A stretch of 58,919 nucleotides of DNA, from assembly GCA_021296475.1 (NCBI GenBank), contig JAGWAJ010000004.1, forward strand, positions 1-58,919, given 5' to 3'. The notes under the pieces are model-generated. The model saw only the letters and a list, made by a program, of their open reading frames with translations. It searched no databases and was not told the DNA's origin. Below, one piece after another: positions 8,428 to 16,573 of this stretch. How positions within the stretch are numbered: the first letter of the stretch is position 1; every line of letters begins with the position of its first letter. The position numbers and the translations under genes are program-made. This DNA comes from Acidobacteriota bacterium. Lineage in GTDB: Bacteria > Acidobacteriota > Vicinamibacteria > Vicinamibacterales > UBA8438.

Positions 8428-9873
8428 TCATGCCCGTCGGGTCGCAACAGCCGCGTAGTCCTGCTCGGCGAATATCAGGTCGTTCAATCGATCCGCATTG
8501 CGATTGACAGTCTCGGCCAGCTCGCAGACCGCGGCCCCGGCCGGGGTCGCGGCGAGCTCCCGGTCGACGGCAACCCGCTCGAGCCGGCTGGATGCGGGGG
8601 GCGGCGAGCTGTAGACGACCTGGACGTCTCGGAATCCGCCGGCCCGCAGCAGATGTTCGAGCGTGTCGGGGTGCAACGGATGCCGATGGGTGACGTCGCG
8701 CAGGTAGGCGCTGAAGAACGCGATCCACGACGTCGGGTTGATCGTCTCCACGACGACACGGCCGCCCGGGCGCAGCACGCGGTACATCTCCTGCATCAGC
8801 CGGACGAGGTAGGCCGCCTCGAGGTGCTCGACCACCTGGGCCGAGAAGATTCCACCGAGCGCACCCTCCGGGAGCCCGCCCAGATGGCGCAGCGCATCCG
8901 CCTGGATCGCCGGGAGCCCGCGCTCGCCGCAGCGCGCCACCATCTCGGGGTTCGTGTCGATGCCGCGGGCCGCAACGCCGCGCTCGCGCAGCAACTCGAG
9001 AAACTCGCCGCGGCCACAACCGATGTCGAGCACGTCCGACGCGCCTTCGAAGTAACCGAGGTACGAGCGCTGGCGCTCGGCGATGTCGCCGTGGGAACCC
9101 CGGAACGCGTCCTCGAACGCGACGTAGACGGGCGCCGCGTCCTCTCCGCCCTCGTCGACGCCGGCGCCCCCGAGGGCGCGGGCCGGCCGATCCTCGGTGG
9201 CCTGCGCCACCTTCCCGCCGGCAGCGGCGGATTCGTCCCGCAGCCTGGACATCTCGCGCTTCATGACCCGCACCGAGGCTTCGAGCAGGTCGAACGAATC
9301 TTCCAGCGCGCGCTGGGCCGCGGCCACCGCCTCGAGTCCGGCCGCCACCCCGGCGGATGCCACGGTGCTGTCCTCGGTGATGCGCCGCGTGAGGGCGGAC
9401 GCCTCGCGATGCCTCGTGTCGATGTACGGCGTGATCTGCTGCACGTACTGGACCAGCCGCGACTGAAAGGTCGTCAGGGCGTCGAGCTCGTCGCCGAGGC
9501 GCGAACGCATCCGCTCCGACGCGTTGCCCTCCTCCCGGCGCCTTGCCTCTGCTCGCGCCAGGTGGCCGACCAGAGTGCGGTTGAATTCCGCCTGCCGCTC
9601 GAGCGTGGGGAACATCACCGGACGCAAGAGGCTGCGCAGCCACCGTCGCCAGAACCGTTCCCGCGGCGGGCGTGCATCCGCGGTGCGCGCCGCGAGGGAC
9701 TCGAGCGTCGTCAACTCGTCGGCGCGCGATGCGGAGCCGATCTCCGGCAGTGCGGCCCGCGGCCGAATCGCCGCGTCGAGGCGTGTCAGCGCATCGTTGT
9801 AGGCGAGGTCGCCCGCCTCACGCTCGCGCCGCAACCGCTCGAGGTCCTGGCCGTGTACGGTTCGGGTGAACAT
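8428..9873 (-). CDS. SAM-dependent methyltransferase with N-terminal coiled coil
   Basis: 481-aa protein. The first ~250 residues are highly charged and helical, with runs of Arg, Glu and Ala suggesting coiled coil. A class I methyltransferase domain follows with motif I LDIGCGRGEFLELL, then SAQVVEHLE and LRPGGRVVVETINP. Coiled coil plus methyltransferase next to glycosyltransferases is reminiscent of O-antigen chain-terminating methyltransferases of the WbdD type. No kinase domain is visible, so that is only an analogy. It lies 34 bp after the glycosyltransferase gene and is likely the last gene of a three-gene operon. The hydroxyl or sugar group it methylates is unknown. Confidence 0.8.
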   Translation of the reverse strand: MFTRTVHGQDLERLRREREAGDLAYNDALTRLDAAIRPRAALPEIGSASRADELTTLESLAARTADARPPRERFWRRWLRSLLRPVMFPTLERQAEFNRTLVGHLARAEARRREEGNASERMRSRLGDELDALTTFQSRLVQYVQQITPYIDTRHREASALTRRITEDSTVASAGVAAGLEAVAAAQRALEDSFDLLEASVRVMKREMSRLRDESAAAGGKVAQATEDRPARALGGAGVDEGGEDAAPVYVAFEDAFRGSHGDIAERQRSYLGYFEGASDVLDIGCGRGEFLELLRERGVAARGIDTNPEMVARCGERGLPAIQADALRHLGGLPEGALGGIFSAQVVEHLEAAYLVRLMQEMYRVLRPGGRVVVETINPTSWIAFFSAYLRDVTHRHPLHPDTLEHLLRAGGFRDVQVVYSSPPPASSRLERVAVDRELAATPAGAAVCELAETVNRNADRLNDLIFAEQDYAAVATRRA

Positions 9874-9907
9874 GATGACCCGAGCTCCGGAGTGGGTCGA
9901 GTGCCGC

Positions 9908-11266
9908 CTACGAACGCCCTGCCGGCGTCAGGCCGAACAGGTCGCCGGCGAGTCCGCAGTCCTCCCCGATCCCCCGCGCCAGCTCCATCCCGTCCGCTCG
10001 GAAATGCGCGGGAAGACCGGCCGCCGGCGCCGGCCTCTCCCGGACAAGCTCGTGGAGGAGGCGGCGGTAGTCGTCGACCATCTCCGCCTGCCGCCCGCTC
10101 CGCGCCTTCCACCAGGATAGTGCCCGCCGCCCCAGCGCCTGCCGCAGATTGCCGTCCACGGCAAGGCGCCGCATCGCGAGCCAGAGCGTCTCGTCCTCGT
10201 GACGAGGATCGACCCCGACGGCAACACCCTCTTCGGGACCGCCGTGCAGGTTGCGCCACGAGCGCGGGTCGAGGAGGGGGACATCGACGAGACGCGCGCG
10301 CGCGCTCACGATGGTCGGCCGGCCGGCGGCCAGGCAGCGTAGCCAGGAATCGGTCACTTCCCCCGGGCGCTCCTGCAGGGCGACGCAGATGTCGCAACCG
10401 CGCAGCGAAGCGGAATCCGGACCGTCACCCGCCGGCCCCCGCTCCGGAAGAATCACGGCCTCCGCGTCGAGGCCCGCTGCGAAGGCCCTTGCCATCACGC
10501 CCGCGGCGTTCTCGACCGCGCCCAGAATGCGCAGCGTCGCCGGCCTCTCGCGCCGGACGCGCCCGAGGGCGCGCAACAGGTTCTCGACGCCGCCGACGCA
10601 GGTGGAGTGCGCGACCGCCGCGAACACGACGGGATCGGGGTTCGTCGGCTGCGGCTCCGGGTCGGAACGGGCAACACCGAACCGCAGCACGTCGACCCGA
10701 CATCCGGGGTATCGCCGGCGGAGGTCGTCGGCTGCGTCGGGATCGTGCACCGCCGTGCAGCGCGCCGTCTCCAGGATTGGCCGCAGAAGGGGCCACTGGG
10801 CAAGCAGATGCGGAACGCGTAGACCTGCGATGCCACCGACGCCGTCATGGAGCTCCGGCCGATCGTACCGCAGCTCCGCCCGGTACTCTCCGGGGCGGCG
10901 GCTCGCGGCCCCGTATCGGTTGCGCGCGTGATGCAGCCGCGCGTGATGGAGCACCGTGTCGTGCAGGACGGCGAGCCCCGGATAGCGGACGACGTATCCC
11001 CACAGGTAGGCGTGGGACCCGGCGTTCGCCAGCTGATAGACCGTGAGGTCGTAGCGACGCAGCGAGTTCCTCCAGACGAAGTCGTGGGCCGCCCGAACCG
11101 TCATTCCGTGGCCGCGACGCGGCGCGAGGAGCGCGGGATCGCCGTCGTCCACGTAGACGTCGACGTCGAGATCGGAGTCGCGGGCCAGCGCATCCAGGAT
11201 GGGAGCACTGTGGGCGGCGACCCCGGACAATCGGGTCGAGAGGGGTGTGAACCACGCGAGGCGCAT
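9908..11266 (-). CDS. Glycosyltransferase, GT4-like
   Basis: 452-aa protein with the two-Rossmann layout of GT-B glycosyltransferases. It starts MRLAWFTPLSTRLSGVAAHS and carries AVAHSTCVGGVENLLRAL and EVTDSWLRCLAAGRPTIVS in the C-terminal donor-binding half. Its ATG overlaps the stop of the upstream glycosyltransferase as TGATG, showing translational coupling and deciding the start at 11266. It probably adds a sugar to a surface polysaccharide or glycolipid together with its two neighbours. Donor and acceptor are not predictable. Confidence 0.78.
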   Translation of the reverse strand: MRLAWFTPLSTRLSGVAAHSAPILDALARDSDLDVDVYVDDGDPALLAPRRGHGMTVRAAHDFVWRNSLRRYDLTVYQLANAGSHAYLWGYVVRYPGLAVLHDTVLHHARLHHARNRYGAASRRPGEYRAELRYDRPELHDGVGGIAGLRVPHLLAQWPLLRPILETARCTAVHDPDAADDLRRRYPGCRVDVLRFGVARSDPEPQPTNPDPVVFAAVAHSTCVGGVENLLRALGRVRRERPATLRILGAVENAAGVMARAFAAGLDAEAVILPERGPAGDGPDSASLRGCDICVALQERPGEVTDSWLRCLAAGRPTIVSARARLVDVPLLDPRSWRNLHGGPEEGVAVGVDPRHEDETLWLAMRRLAVDGNLRQALGRRALSWWKARSGRQAEMVDDYRRLLHELVRERPAPAAGLPAHFRADGMELARGIGEDCGLAGDLFGLTPAGRS

Positions 11267-12318
11267 CAGTCCGCCGCGCCGCCGGCGCCGACCAGCGCGT
11301 CGACCGCGCCGTCCCACGTGATGGCGCGCGCACGCTCGAATCCTGCCTCGCCCAGGCGCGAGGCCCGCGAGCGGTCGGACGCCAGCTCGTCGATGGCCGA
11401 GGCCAGCGCCTCGGGATGCGGGGGGCACACCGAACCGGTGATCCCGTGCGTGACGAACTCCAGCGGGCCGCCGGAGTCGTCGGTCGTGACCACCGGCCGG
11501 CGGGCGAGGAACGCCTCCAGCGTCACGTACCCGTAGTCCTCGTCGTACGGCGGATAGACGACGGCGAGGGCGCCGGCGTACAGGTCGACCAGCGCATCGG
11601 TGTCGACTTCCCGACGGACGGCCACGCGGTCGTCGAGTCCCAGCTCGGCGACCAGGCGCCCAATCGCCGGCCGTTCGCTCCCCTCGCCGGCGATGACCAG
11701 ACGGAGCGGCGCCCGCACGTGGCGCATGGCGCGCACGACGAGATCCACCCGCTTGATCGACTCCAGCCGCCCGACGGACAGCACGTAGTCCCCCAACGGC
11801 CCGGCGGACAGCAGGCCGGCAAGGGGCGGCGGGTGATAGAGCGGGGTCGCCTCCAGGCCGGTGAACCTCCGCAGGCGCGTGGCGACGTTGCGGGAATTGC
11901 TGAAGATCCGGCGGGACTCCGCCAGCATCCGCCGGTCCAGCGTGAACAGCGTATCCCGGATTCCCACGTCCCTGTCGCCGTGCGTGAAGTCGCTGTAGGG
12001 AGTCCCGCAGAGGTCGTAGGCCGGCCGGTGCTGGTGGATGAGCCAGGTGACCTTGTTCGGATGCCGCACGAAGTAGCTCGGGAACCGTGTGGCGATGACC
12101 AGATCCACGGGGTGCCGTCCGGCGTAGCTCAAGTTCAGCATGCGCCATGCGGCGGCGTGCGCCAGGAGCTCGCTTCGCGGATGCCAGGCGAACGGTAGAG
12201 CGACGAGCTCGGCACGATGTCCCCGCCGGCGTAGTTGCTCGACGAGATTACGAGTGTGCGCCTCCGCGCCACCGGCTACGAAGGGAACCTGCACAGCGCA
12301 GACGATAATCCGTTTCAC
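11266..12318 (-). CDS. Glycosyltransferase family 4
   Basis: 350-aa retaining glycosyltransferase of the GT-B fold. N-terminal VPFVAGGAEAHTRNL is a typical acceptor-side glycine loop. The C-terminal half has LSVGRLESIKRVDLV, GEGSERP and YPPYDEDYGYVTLEAFLAR, matching the GT4 donor site including the E-x7-E-like pair. The GTG start at 12318 has a TAGGAT -10-like hexamer ending 9 nt upstream and no Shine-Dalgarno, suggesting a very short or absent leader. First gene of the three-gene glycan cassette (GT4, GT, methyltransferase). Confidence 0.85.
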   Translation of the reverse strand: MKRIIVCAVQVPFVAGGAEAHTRNLVEQLRRRGHRAELVALPFAWHPRSELLAHAAAWRMLNLSYAGRHPVDLVIATRFPSYFVRHPNKVTWLIHQHRPAYDLCGTPYSDFTHGDRDVGIRDTLFTLDRRMLAESRRIFSNSRNVATRLRRFTGLEATPLYHPPPLAGLLSAGPLGDYVLSVGRLESIKRVDLVVRAMRHVRAPLRLVIAGEGSERPAIGRLVAELGLDDRVAVRREVDTDALVDLYAGALAVVYPPYDEDYGYVTLEAFLARRPVVTTDDSGGPLEFVTHGITGSVCPPHPEALASAIDELASDRSRASRLGEAGFERARAITWDGAVDALVGAGGAAD

Positions 12319-12327
12319 CCGGTGGGA

Positions 12328-12333
12328 ATCCTA
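12328..12333 (-). promoter_or_regulatory. -10 element TAGGAT for the glycan cassette
   Basis: TAGGAT reads leftward with its first base 15 nt before the GTG at 12318. Transcription would begin about 3 nt upstream of the start codon. Confidence 0.35.
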
Positions 12334-12429
12334 CCACCGCATCAATCCGCCGGCCTGACTGACACCGCGACCGTGCGTCGGCCCGCCGGTTCCGGGGTGG
12401 CCGCGCGGACGGCTTCCCCCCTGGCAGGG

Positions 12430-13005
12430 TCAAGCGAAGCTGCAGTCCTTTCGCATCGCCCGCTTGAGCAGGGCCCGGTATCGCCACTGCGAGACGTCCA
12501 CCGCACCGAGCCGGGCCAAGTGCGGCGTCCGCCACTGAACGTCGAGCAGCTCGTAGCCGCGCGCCCGCAACCGCTCGACGAGCGCGCAGAGCGCGACCTT
12601 GGAAGCGTCGGTGAGGCGATGGAACATCGACTCGCCGAAGAACGCCCCCTGCAGGCTCACCCCGTAGAGGCCGCCGACGAGTGCGCCGTCGCGCCACGTC
12701 TCGACGGAGTGCGCGTAACCCTTCTCGTACAGTCCGGTATAGCTCTCGACGATCTCGCCGTCGATCCACGTGCCGCCGCGCCCGCGGCGTGAGGCGCAGG
12801 CAGCGATGACCTCCCCGAACGCGCGGTCGACGCTCACCTCGAAGCGCCCGGAGCGGAGCGTTCGCCGCAGGCGGCGCGGCACGTGAAACGTGTCGAGCGG
12901 CACGATCCCGCGGCGCACAGGGAAGAACCAGCGAATGCGTCCCTCCACCGCCATGGGGAAGAAGCCGGCCCGGTAGGCCCCGAGCAGCGTGGTGGCCGGA
13001 ATCAT
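12430..13005 (-). CDS. aat: Leucyl/phenylalanyl-tRNA--protein transferase
   Basis: 191-aa transferase that moves Leu or Phe from aminoacyl-tRNA to N-terminal Arg or Lys of proteins, marking them for ClpS/ClpAP under the N-end rule. It has YRAGFFPMA, the FHVPRRLRR block, GLYGVSLQGAFFGESMF and ASKVALCALVERL, all Aat hallmarks. It is shorter than the E. coli enzyme because it lacks the first ~40 residues. The start at MIPATTLLGAYR fits short-form Aat proteins and is supported by a -10-like TATACG just upstream. The usual WFSP motif is WFFP here. Divergent from apaG with only 23 bp between starts. Confidence 0.9.
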   Translation of the reverse strand: MIPATTLLGAYRAGFFPMAVEGRIRWFFPVRRGIVPLDTFHVPRRLRRTLRSGRFEVSVDRAFGEVIAACASRRGRGGTWIDGEIVESYTGLYEKGYAHSVETWRDGALVGGLYGVSLQGAFFGESMFHRLTDASKVALCALVERLRARGYELLDVQWRTPHLARLGAVDVSQWRYRALLKRAMRKDCSFA

Positions 13006-13014
13006 CCCAAATGT

Positions 13015-13022
13015 CGTATATC
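13015..13022. promoter_or_regulatory. Overlapping divergent -10 elements between aat and apaG
   Basis: TATATC (13017-13022, rightward) begins exactly 12 nt before the apaG GTG. TATACG (13020-13015, leftward) begins 15 nt before the aat ATG. Two divergent promoters therefore appear to share the same eight bases, both giving leaderless or nearly leaderless transcripts. Confidence 0.5.
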
Positions 13023-13028
13023 TGAGGC

Positions 13029-13439
13029 GTGAGCAGCGACCAGACCCCCGCGCCGGGCTCGCAGGCGCTCACGCACGGCGTCCGCATCGAGGTGACGACC
13101 CGCTACGCGCCCGAGCGGTCCCAGCCGCAGGGCCATCGTTGGGAGTTCCACTATACCGTCACCATCTCGAACGAACGCCGGGAGGCGGTGCGGCTCCTCA
13201 GCCGCCACTGGGTCATCACCGACGCGGCCAACAAGGTGCAGGAGGTGCGGGGACTGGGCGTCGTGGGCCGCCAGCCGACCCTGGCGCCGGGCGAATCGTT
13301 CGAGTACACGTCGAGCTGCCCCCTCGGCACGCCGTTCGGGTCGATGCACGGCAGCTACCAGATGATGTCGGCCAGCGGCGAGCGGTTCGACGCGGCGATC
13401 GCGCCCTTTGGGCTGTCCGCGCCGTACACCGTCCATTGA
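13029..13439 (+). CDS. apaG: ApaG domain protein
   Basis: 136-aa ApaG protein, a small immunoglobulin/fibronectin-like fold of uncertain role that has been linked to Co2+/Mg2+ resistance and stress phenotypes in Proteobacteria. Diagnostic strands are FHYTVTISNERREAVRLLSRHWVITDA, the GVVGRQPTLAPGESFEYTSS block (GxGxxG-like) and GSMHGSYQMM. Full length for the family. GTG start with a -10-like hexamer at -12 and no convincing Shine-Dalgarno. It ends at the edge of a repeat-filled gap facing pxpA. Confidence 0.92.
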   Translation: MSSDQTPAPGSQALTHGVRIEVTTRYAPERSQPQGHRWEFHYTVTISNERREAVRLLSRHWVITDAANKVQEVRGLGVVGRQPTLAPGESFEYTSSCPLGTPFGSMHGSYQMMSASGERFDAAIAPFGLSAPYTVH

Positions 13440-13483
13440 CGGCGCGGGACATGCGACTCCGGGCAGCCGGCCGAGCCCCCCGG

Positions 13484-13646
13484 CCCGGAAAACGTCGCCT
13501 CCGGCTCCGATTCCCGCCCAGCCGGCCTGCAGGAGTCCGCGCCGTTCTACCGCGCCGACTCCTGCCCCGGAAACCGACCTCCGGCTCCGATTCCCGCCCA
13601 GCCGTTCCTGCAGGAGTCCGCGCCGGTTCTACCGCGCCGACTCCTG
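13484..13646. repeat. Tandem pair of ~80-bp palindrome-bearing elements
   Basis: Two near-identical units, about 13484-13564 and 13565-13646. Each has CTCCGGCTCCGATTCCCGCC then an inverted repeat with arms CAGGAGTC and GACTCCTG (13530-13537/13557-13564 and 13611-13618/13639-13646). The second unit's right arm lies inside the 3' end of pxpA and supplies its last codons. Members of the same family occur at 56293-56365 and 58817-58919. Confidence 0.85.
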
Positions 13647-14426
13647 GCCTGCGCCGACGGGCCGCACGTCGACCCCGGCGGCCTCGAGCCCGGCGCGCAG
13701 CCGACCCGCCAGGGCCGCCGCGCCGGGGGTGTCGCCGTGGACGCAGATCGTATCGGCATCCAGGGCCAGACGCTCGCCCGTCACCGCGGTGACGGTGCCT
13801 TCGCGGACCATCTCGAGCGCGCGGTCGAGCACGCGGTCGGGATCGTCGATCACGCTTCCCGGCTCCGCGCGGGGCGCGAGCGATCCGGCGGCCGTGTACG
13901 CGCGGTCGGCGAACACCTCCGATGCGACCCGCAGCCCGGCCGCCCGCCCCGCGTCGATCAGGGCGGAGCCGGAGAGTCCGAAGAAGATCAGGCCGGGATC
14001 GACGCTCGCCGTGGCTCGCGCGATCGCGTCGGCCAGCTCCCGGTTCCGCGCCGCCATGTTGTACAGCGCGCCGTGGGCCTTCACGTGCCGCAGCCGTCCG
14101 CCCTCCGCGCGGGCGACGGCCGCCAGAGCGCCGATCTGCACCAGGACGAGGTCCTCGACCTCGCCCGCCGGCATGGCGATCTCCCGGCGCCCGAAGCCGG
14201 CGCGGTCGCTGAAGCCGGGATGGGCACCGGCGGCCACGCCCGCCGAGAGCGTGAGCCGCACCGTCGACCGCATGACGCTCGGGTCGCCGGCGTGCGCACC
14301 GCAAGCGATGTTGGCAGAGGTGATGCAACCCATCACGCCGCGATCGTCGCCGAGGGTGTAGGCGCCGAACGACTCGCCGAGGTCGCAGTTCAGGTCGACC
14401 CGCACAGCCTCTTCCCGCGCATTCAC
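13629..14426 (-). CDS. pxpA: 5-oxoprolinase subunit A (LamB/YcsF family)
   Basis: 265-aa LamB/YcsF protein. In other bacteria PxpA works with PxpB and PxpC to convert 5-oxoproline to glutamate using ATP. Clear motifs are VDLNCDLGESFG at the N-terminus, TSANIACGAHAGDP, GAHPGFSDRAGFGRR, VKAHGALYN and the CVHGDTPGA block near the end. The GTG start at 14426 overlaps the stop of the TRAP binding-protein gene (GTGA), so the two are translationally coupled. The final residues QESAR are encoded by the right arm of a dispersed palindromic repeat, so the native C-terminus may have been replaced. pxpB and pxpC are not in this window. Confidence 0.88.
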   Translation of the reverse strand: MNAREEAVRVDLNCDLGESFGAYTLGDDRGVMGCITSANIACGAHAGDPSVMRSTVRLTLSAGVAAGAHPGFSDRAGFGRREIAMPAGEVEDLVLVQIGALAAVARAEGGRLRHVKAHGALYNMAARNRELADAIARATASVDPGLIFFGLSGSALIDAGRAAGLRVASEVFADRAYTAAGSLAPRAEPGSVIDDPDRVLDRALEMVREGTVTAVTGERLALDADTICVHGDTPGAAALAGRLRAGLEAAGVDVRPVGAGQESAR

Positions 14427-15562
14427 GGGCGGTCCGCCGGCGCCTCGTCGCGCGCCGCCGCTATCGCCCGCTCCGCATCGGCGATCGCGCCCTCGAGCCA
14501 GACCAGCCACTCGTGACCGTGCGTCTCGACGTAACCGGTGGCGACGCGGCCCGCGGACATCAGAAACGCCTTCCGCTCGTCTGGCGAGAGCACGTGCACG
14601 GCGCCCCCCGCGGCCTCCACGGCGCGAACGGCGGCCGCGTGCCGATCCGCGGGCACGGCCAGCGTCAGCCGCGCCAGCTCGGCGAACCCCGCCTCCACAA
14701 CCTGCCTCAGCGGTGCCGGCAGGGCCTGGTGGGAGGCGTCGCGCATCCACCAGAGCGCGGCATCGTACGCGTGCCGGTCCAGCGTGACGTGCCGAATTCG
14801 CTGATGGAGCCCCAGGTCCACGATCTCGGTGAGCGGCAACGTCACGCCGTCGACGATGCCGCGGTCGAGTTCCGCCGCCAACTCCTGCCGCCCCACGGCC
14901 GGCACCGCCCCGAGCGCCGCCACCAGCTCGGCTTCCATCGGGGAGTGCGCGGTCGAGAGCGTCAACCCTCTCAGGTCGGCCGGCGCACGCACCTCCCGAC
15001 CCACCGTCGCCAGCGTGCGCCAGCCGGCGGTCGTCCCGATCGCCATCGGCCGCAGGCCGGTGCGGTCGACCAGCGCATCCCGGAGCCGTGCGTAGAACGG
15101 GCCGTTGAACACCCGATCGACGACCGCCGCGTCCTCGAAGAGATACGGGACGTCGAGAATCCGGACCTCCGGGAAGAGCGCGGCGATGTCCTCCGCGGCC
15201 GTGCGGGTGACATCGAGCGTGCCGGCCCGCAGGGCGTCAAGGCATTGACGCGGGTGCCCGCAAGCCTCGTCACGGTCGGCGACCTCGACGGCGACCGCAC
15301 CACCGGAGAGACCCTCGACGAGCGCCTCGAACGCCGCGGCGCCCGCGTGCTCGGCGTCCGCCGCGGCAGCGGGCAGGGCCAGGGTGAGGGTATGGGCGGC
15401 CAGAGGCTCGGCGGTTGCGGCCGTCGCGGCGCCGGTGGTCGACTCGGCATCCGACCCGGGGGCCTCGACGCCGCAGGCGGACCCGGCCGCGGCCACAAGG
15501 CCCCCCGCGAGCAGGCCCGCCGATCGCCACCCCCGCCGCCGCATCACGTCGATCGTGCTCAT
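14423..15562 (-). CDS. TRAP transporter substrate-binding protein, DctP type
   Basis: 379-aa periplasmic solute-binding protein of the DctP (TAXI/TRAP) class that captures organic acids for a membrane permease. The N-terminus has a hydrophobic segment ending GSAC, an imperfect lipobox. The body shows VPYLFEDAAVVDRVFNGPFYARL, an IGTTAGWRTL block and the ADLRGLTLST region containing the conserved carboxylate-binding area. MSTID at 15562 is chosen; MRRRG six codons on is an alternative. No DctQ or DctM permease gene is nearby. The overlap with pxpA suggests its ligand could be 5-oxoproline or a related acid, which is inference from context only. Confidence 0.82.
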   Translation of the reverse strand: MSTIDVMRRRGWRSAGLLAGGLVAAAGSACGVEAPGSDAESTTGAATAATAEPLAAHTLTLALPAAAADAEHAGAAAFEALVEGLSGGAVAVEVADRDEACGHPRQCLDALRAGTLDVTRTAAEDIAALFPEVRILDVPYLFEDAAVVDRVFNGPFYARLRDALVDRTGLRPMAIGTTAGWRTLATVGREVRAPADLRGLTLSTAHSPMEAELVAALGAVPAVGRQELAAELDRGIVDGVTLPLTEIVDLGLHQRIRHVTLDRHAYDAALWWMRDASHQALPAPLRQVVEAGFAELARLTLAVPADRHAAAVRAVEAAGGAVHVLSPDERKAFLMSAGRVATGYVETHGHEWLVWLEGAIADAERAIAAARDEAPADRP

Positions 15563-15880
15563 CCCCACGCCGGCTTCTCGTCCCCGAACCGCCCCCCGGG
15601 CAGGCCCATCGCCCTCAACCGTAGCACACGGGCTACCCTGTGCAGGATGGGACGTGCTCCGGACGACTCGCCGCTTCCCACCGCGTCTCGATCGCCGTCC
15701 CCGTGGCACTCACGACCCTGGGCTTCGGCGTCCTCCCATCGCAGGCATGCCCGGCGTCCGGACCCACGGCTTCGTCGACAGGTGGACTCCCGGAATCTGC
15801 ACAGACGGCGGGGAGGAAACGGAAGCCGGCGGGGCGTAGCCCACGAACGTATCCCAAGCGACTCCTACTATACTACCAGC
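15563..15880. other. Intergenic region without a supported gene
   Basis: 318 bp between the divergent TRAP binding-protein and VapB-like genes. I see only a small hairpin (GTAGC 15621-15625 with GCTAC 15632-15636) and, at the right end, the -10 element of the toxin-antitoxin operon. Open frames here have no family-like residue pattern. Confidence 0.5.
15869..15874 (+). promoter_or_regulatory. -10 element TATACT for the VapBC-like operon (leaderless)
   Basis: TATACT begins exactly 12 nt before the ATG at 15881, in a locally AT-richer stretch. No Shine-Dalgarno is present, so the transcript likely starts at the A of the ATG. Confidence 0.55.
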
Positions 15881-16126
15881 ATGAGTATGCGACTGCAGGT
15901 CGTCATGGACGAGGCGGAGGTGGAAGCGTACCGCCGGCTCGCCGCACGCGACGGGCTGACCCTGTCGGAGTGGGTCCGCCAGAAGCTGCGGCACGCCGAA
16001 CGGGACGAGGCGTCGGGCAGCGCGGACCGCAAGCTGGCGGCCATCCGCGCGGCGGCCCGCAACGACTTTCCCACCGCAGACATCGATCGGATGCTGCGCG
16101 AGATCGAATCGGGTTACCGGACGTGA
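15881..16126 (+). CDS. VapB-like antitoxin
   Basis: 81-aa protein beginning [21 protein letters not shown] with [12 protein letters not shown], a ribbon-helix-helix pattern as in CopG/Arc-type antitoxins. The C-terminal half ([15 protein letters not shown]) would wrap the toxin. Its stop overlaps the downstream PIN gene's GTG start, the standard antitoxin-first arrangement. It is expected to neutralise the toxin and repress its own promoter, whose -10 box abuts the start codon. ATG at 15881 is preferred over the in-frame ATG two codons later because of the exact -12 spacing of the -10 hexamer. Confidence 0.82.
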   Translation: MSMRLQVVMDEAEVEAYRRLAARDGLTLSEWVRQKLRHAERDEASGSADRKLAAIRAAARNDFPTADIDRMLREIESGYRT

Positions 16127-16521
16127 TTCTCGTCGACTCGAACGTTCCGATGTATCTCGTGGGAATCGCCCATCCCCACAAGACCGACGCACAACGGCTC
16201 CTCGAGGGCCTGGCGATCCGCAACCGGCGGCTGGTGAGCGACGCGGAGGTCCTGCAGGAGATCCTGCACCGGTATGTCGCAATCGGACGGCGCGACGCCA
16301 TTCAGCCGGCCTTCGAAGCACTGCTCTCCACGGTGGACGATGTCCTTCCGATCACGGTGGCGACGTTGCAGCGGGCACGCGACGTCGTGCTCGGCTCCAC
16401 GACGCTCTCCGCCCGCGACGCCATTCACGTCGCCGTGATGCAGGAACATGACATCCGGGAGATCCTCTCGTTCGACCGCGGCTTCGACGACGTGCCCGGG
16501 ATCCACCGCCTCGGCGATTGA
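16123..16521 (+). CDS. VapC-like PIN-domain ribonuclease toxin
   Basis: 132-aa PIN-domain protein, predicted Mg2+-dependent RNase toxin. Acidic residues in the expected positions are Asp5 ([10 protein letters not shown]), Glu42/43 region ([10 protein letters not shown]), Asp99 ([12 protein letters not shown]) and Asp118 ([13 protein letters not shown]). GTG start at 16123 overlaps the antitoxin stop (GTGA). Length and order match VapC. The RNA target is unknown. It converges on the UbiD-family gene across a strong hairpin. Confidence 0.88.
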   Translation: MILVDSNVPMYLVGIAHPHKTDAQRLLEGLAIRNRRLVSDAEVLQEILHRYVAIGRRDAIQPAFEALLSTVDDVLPITVATLQRARDVVLGSTTLSARDAIHVAVMQEHDIREILSFDRGFDDVPGIHRLGD

Positions 16522-16533
16522 CGCCAGGGCCGA

Positions 16534-16573
16534 GAGCGAGCGTTGTTTCAGTTCAGGTCAGGGACGCTCGCTC
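16534..16573. terminator. Bidirectional terminator hairpin between convergent genes
   Basis: Perfect 10-bp stem GAGCGAGCGT (16534-16543) with ACGCTCGCTC (16564-16573) around a 20-nt loop. It sits 13 bp after the PIN gene stop and includes the last codons of the UbiD-family gene. There is no long T-tract, so termination may need Rho or rely on the stem alone. Confidence 0.55.
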
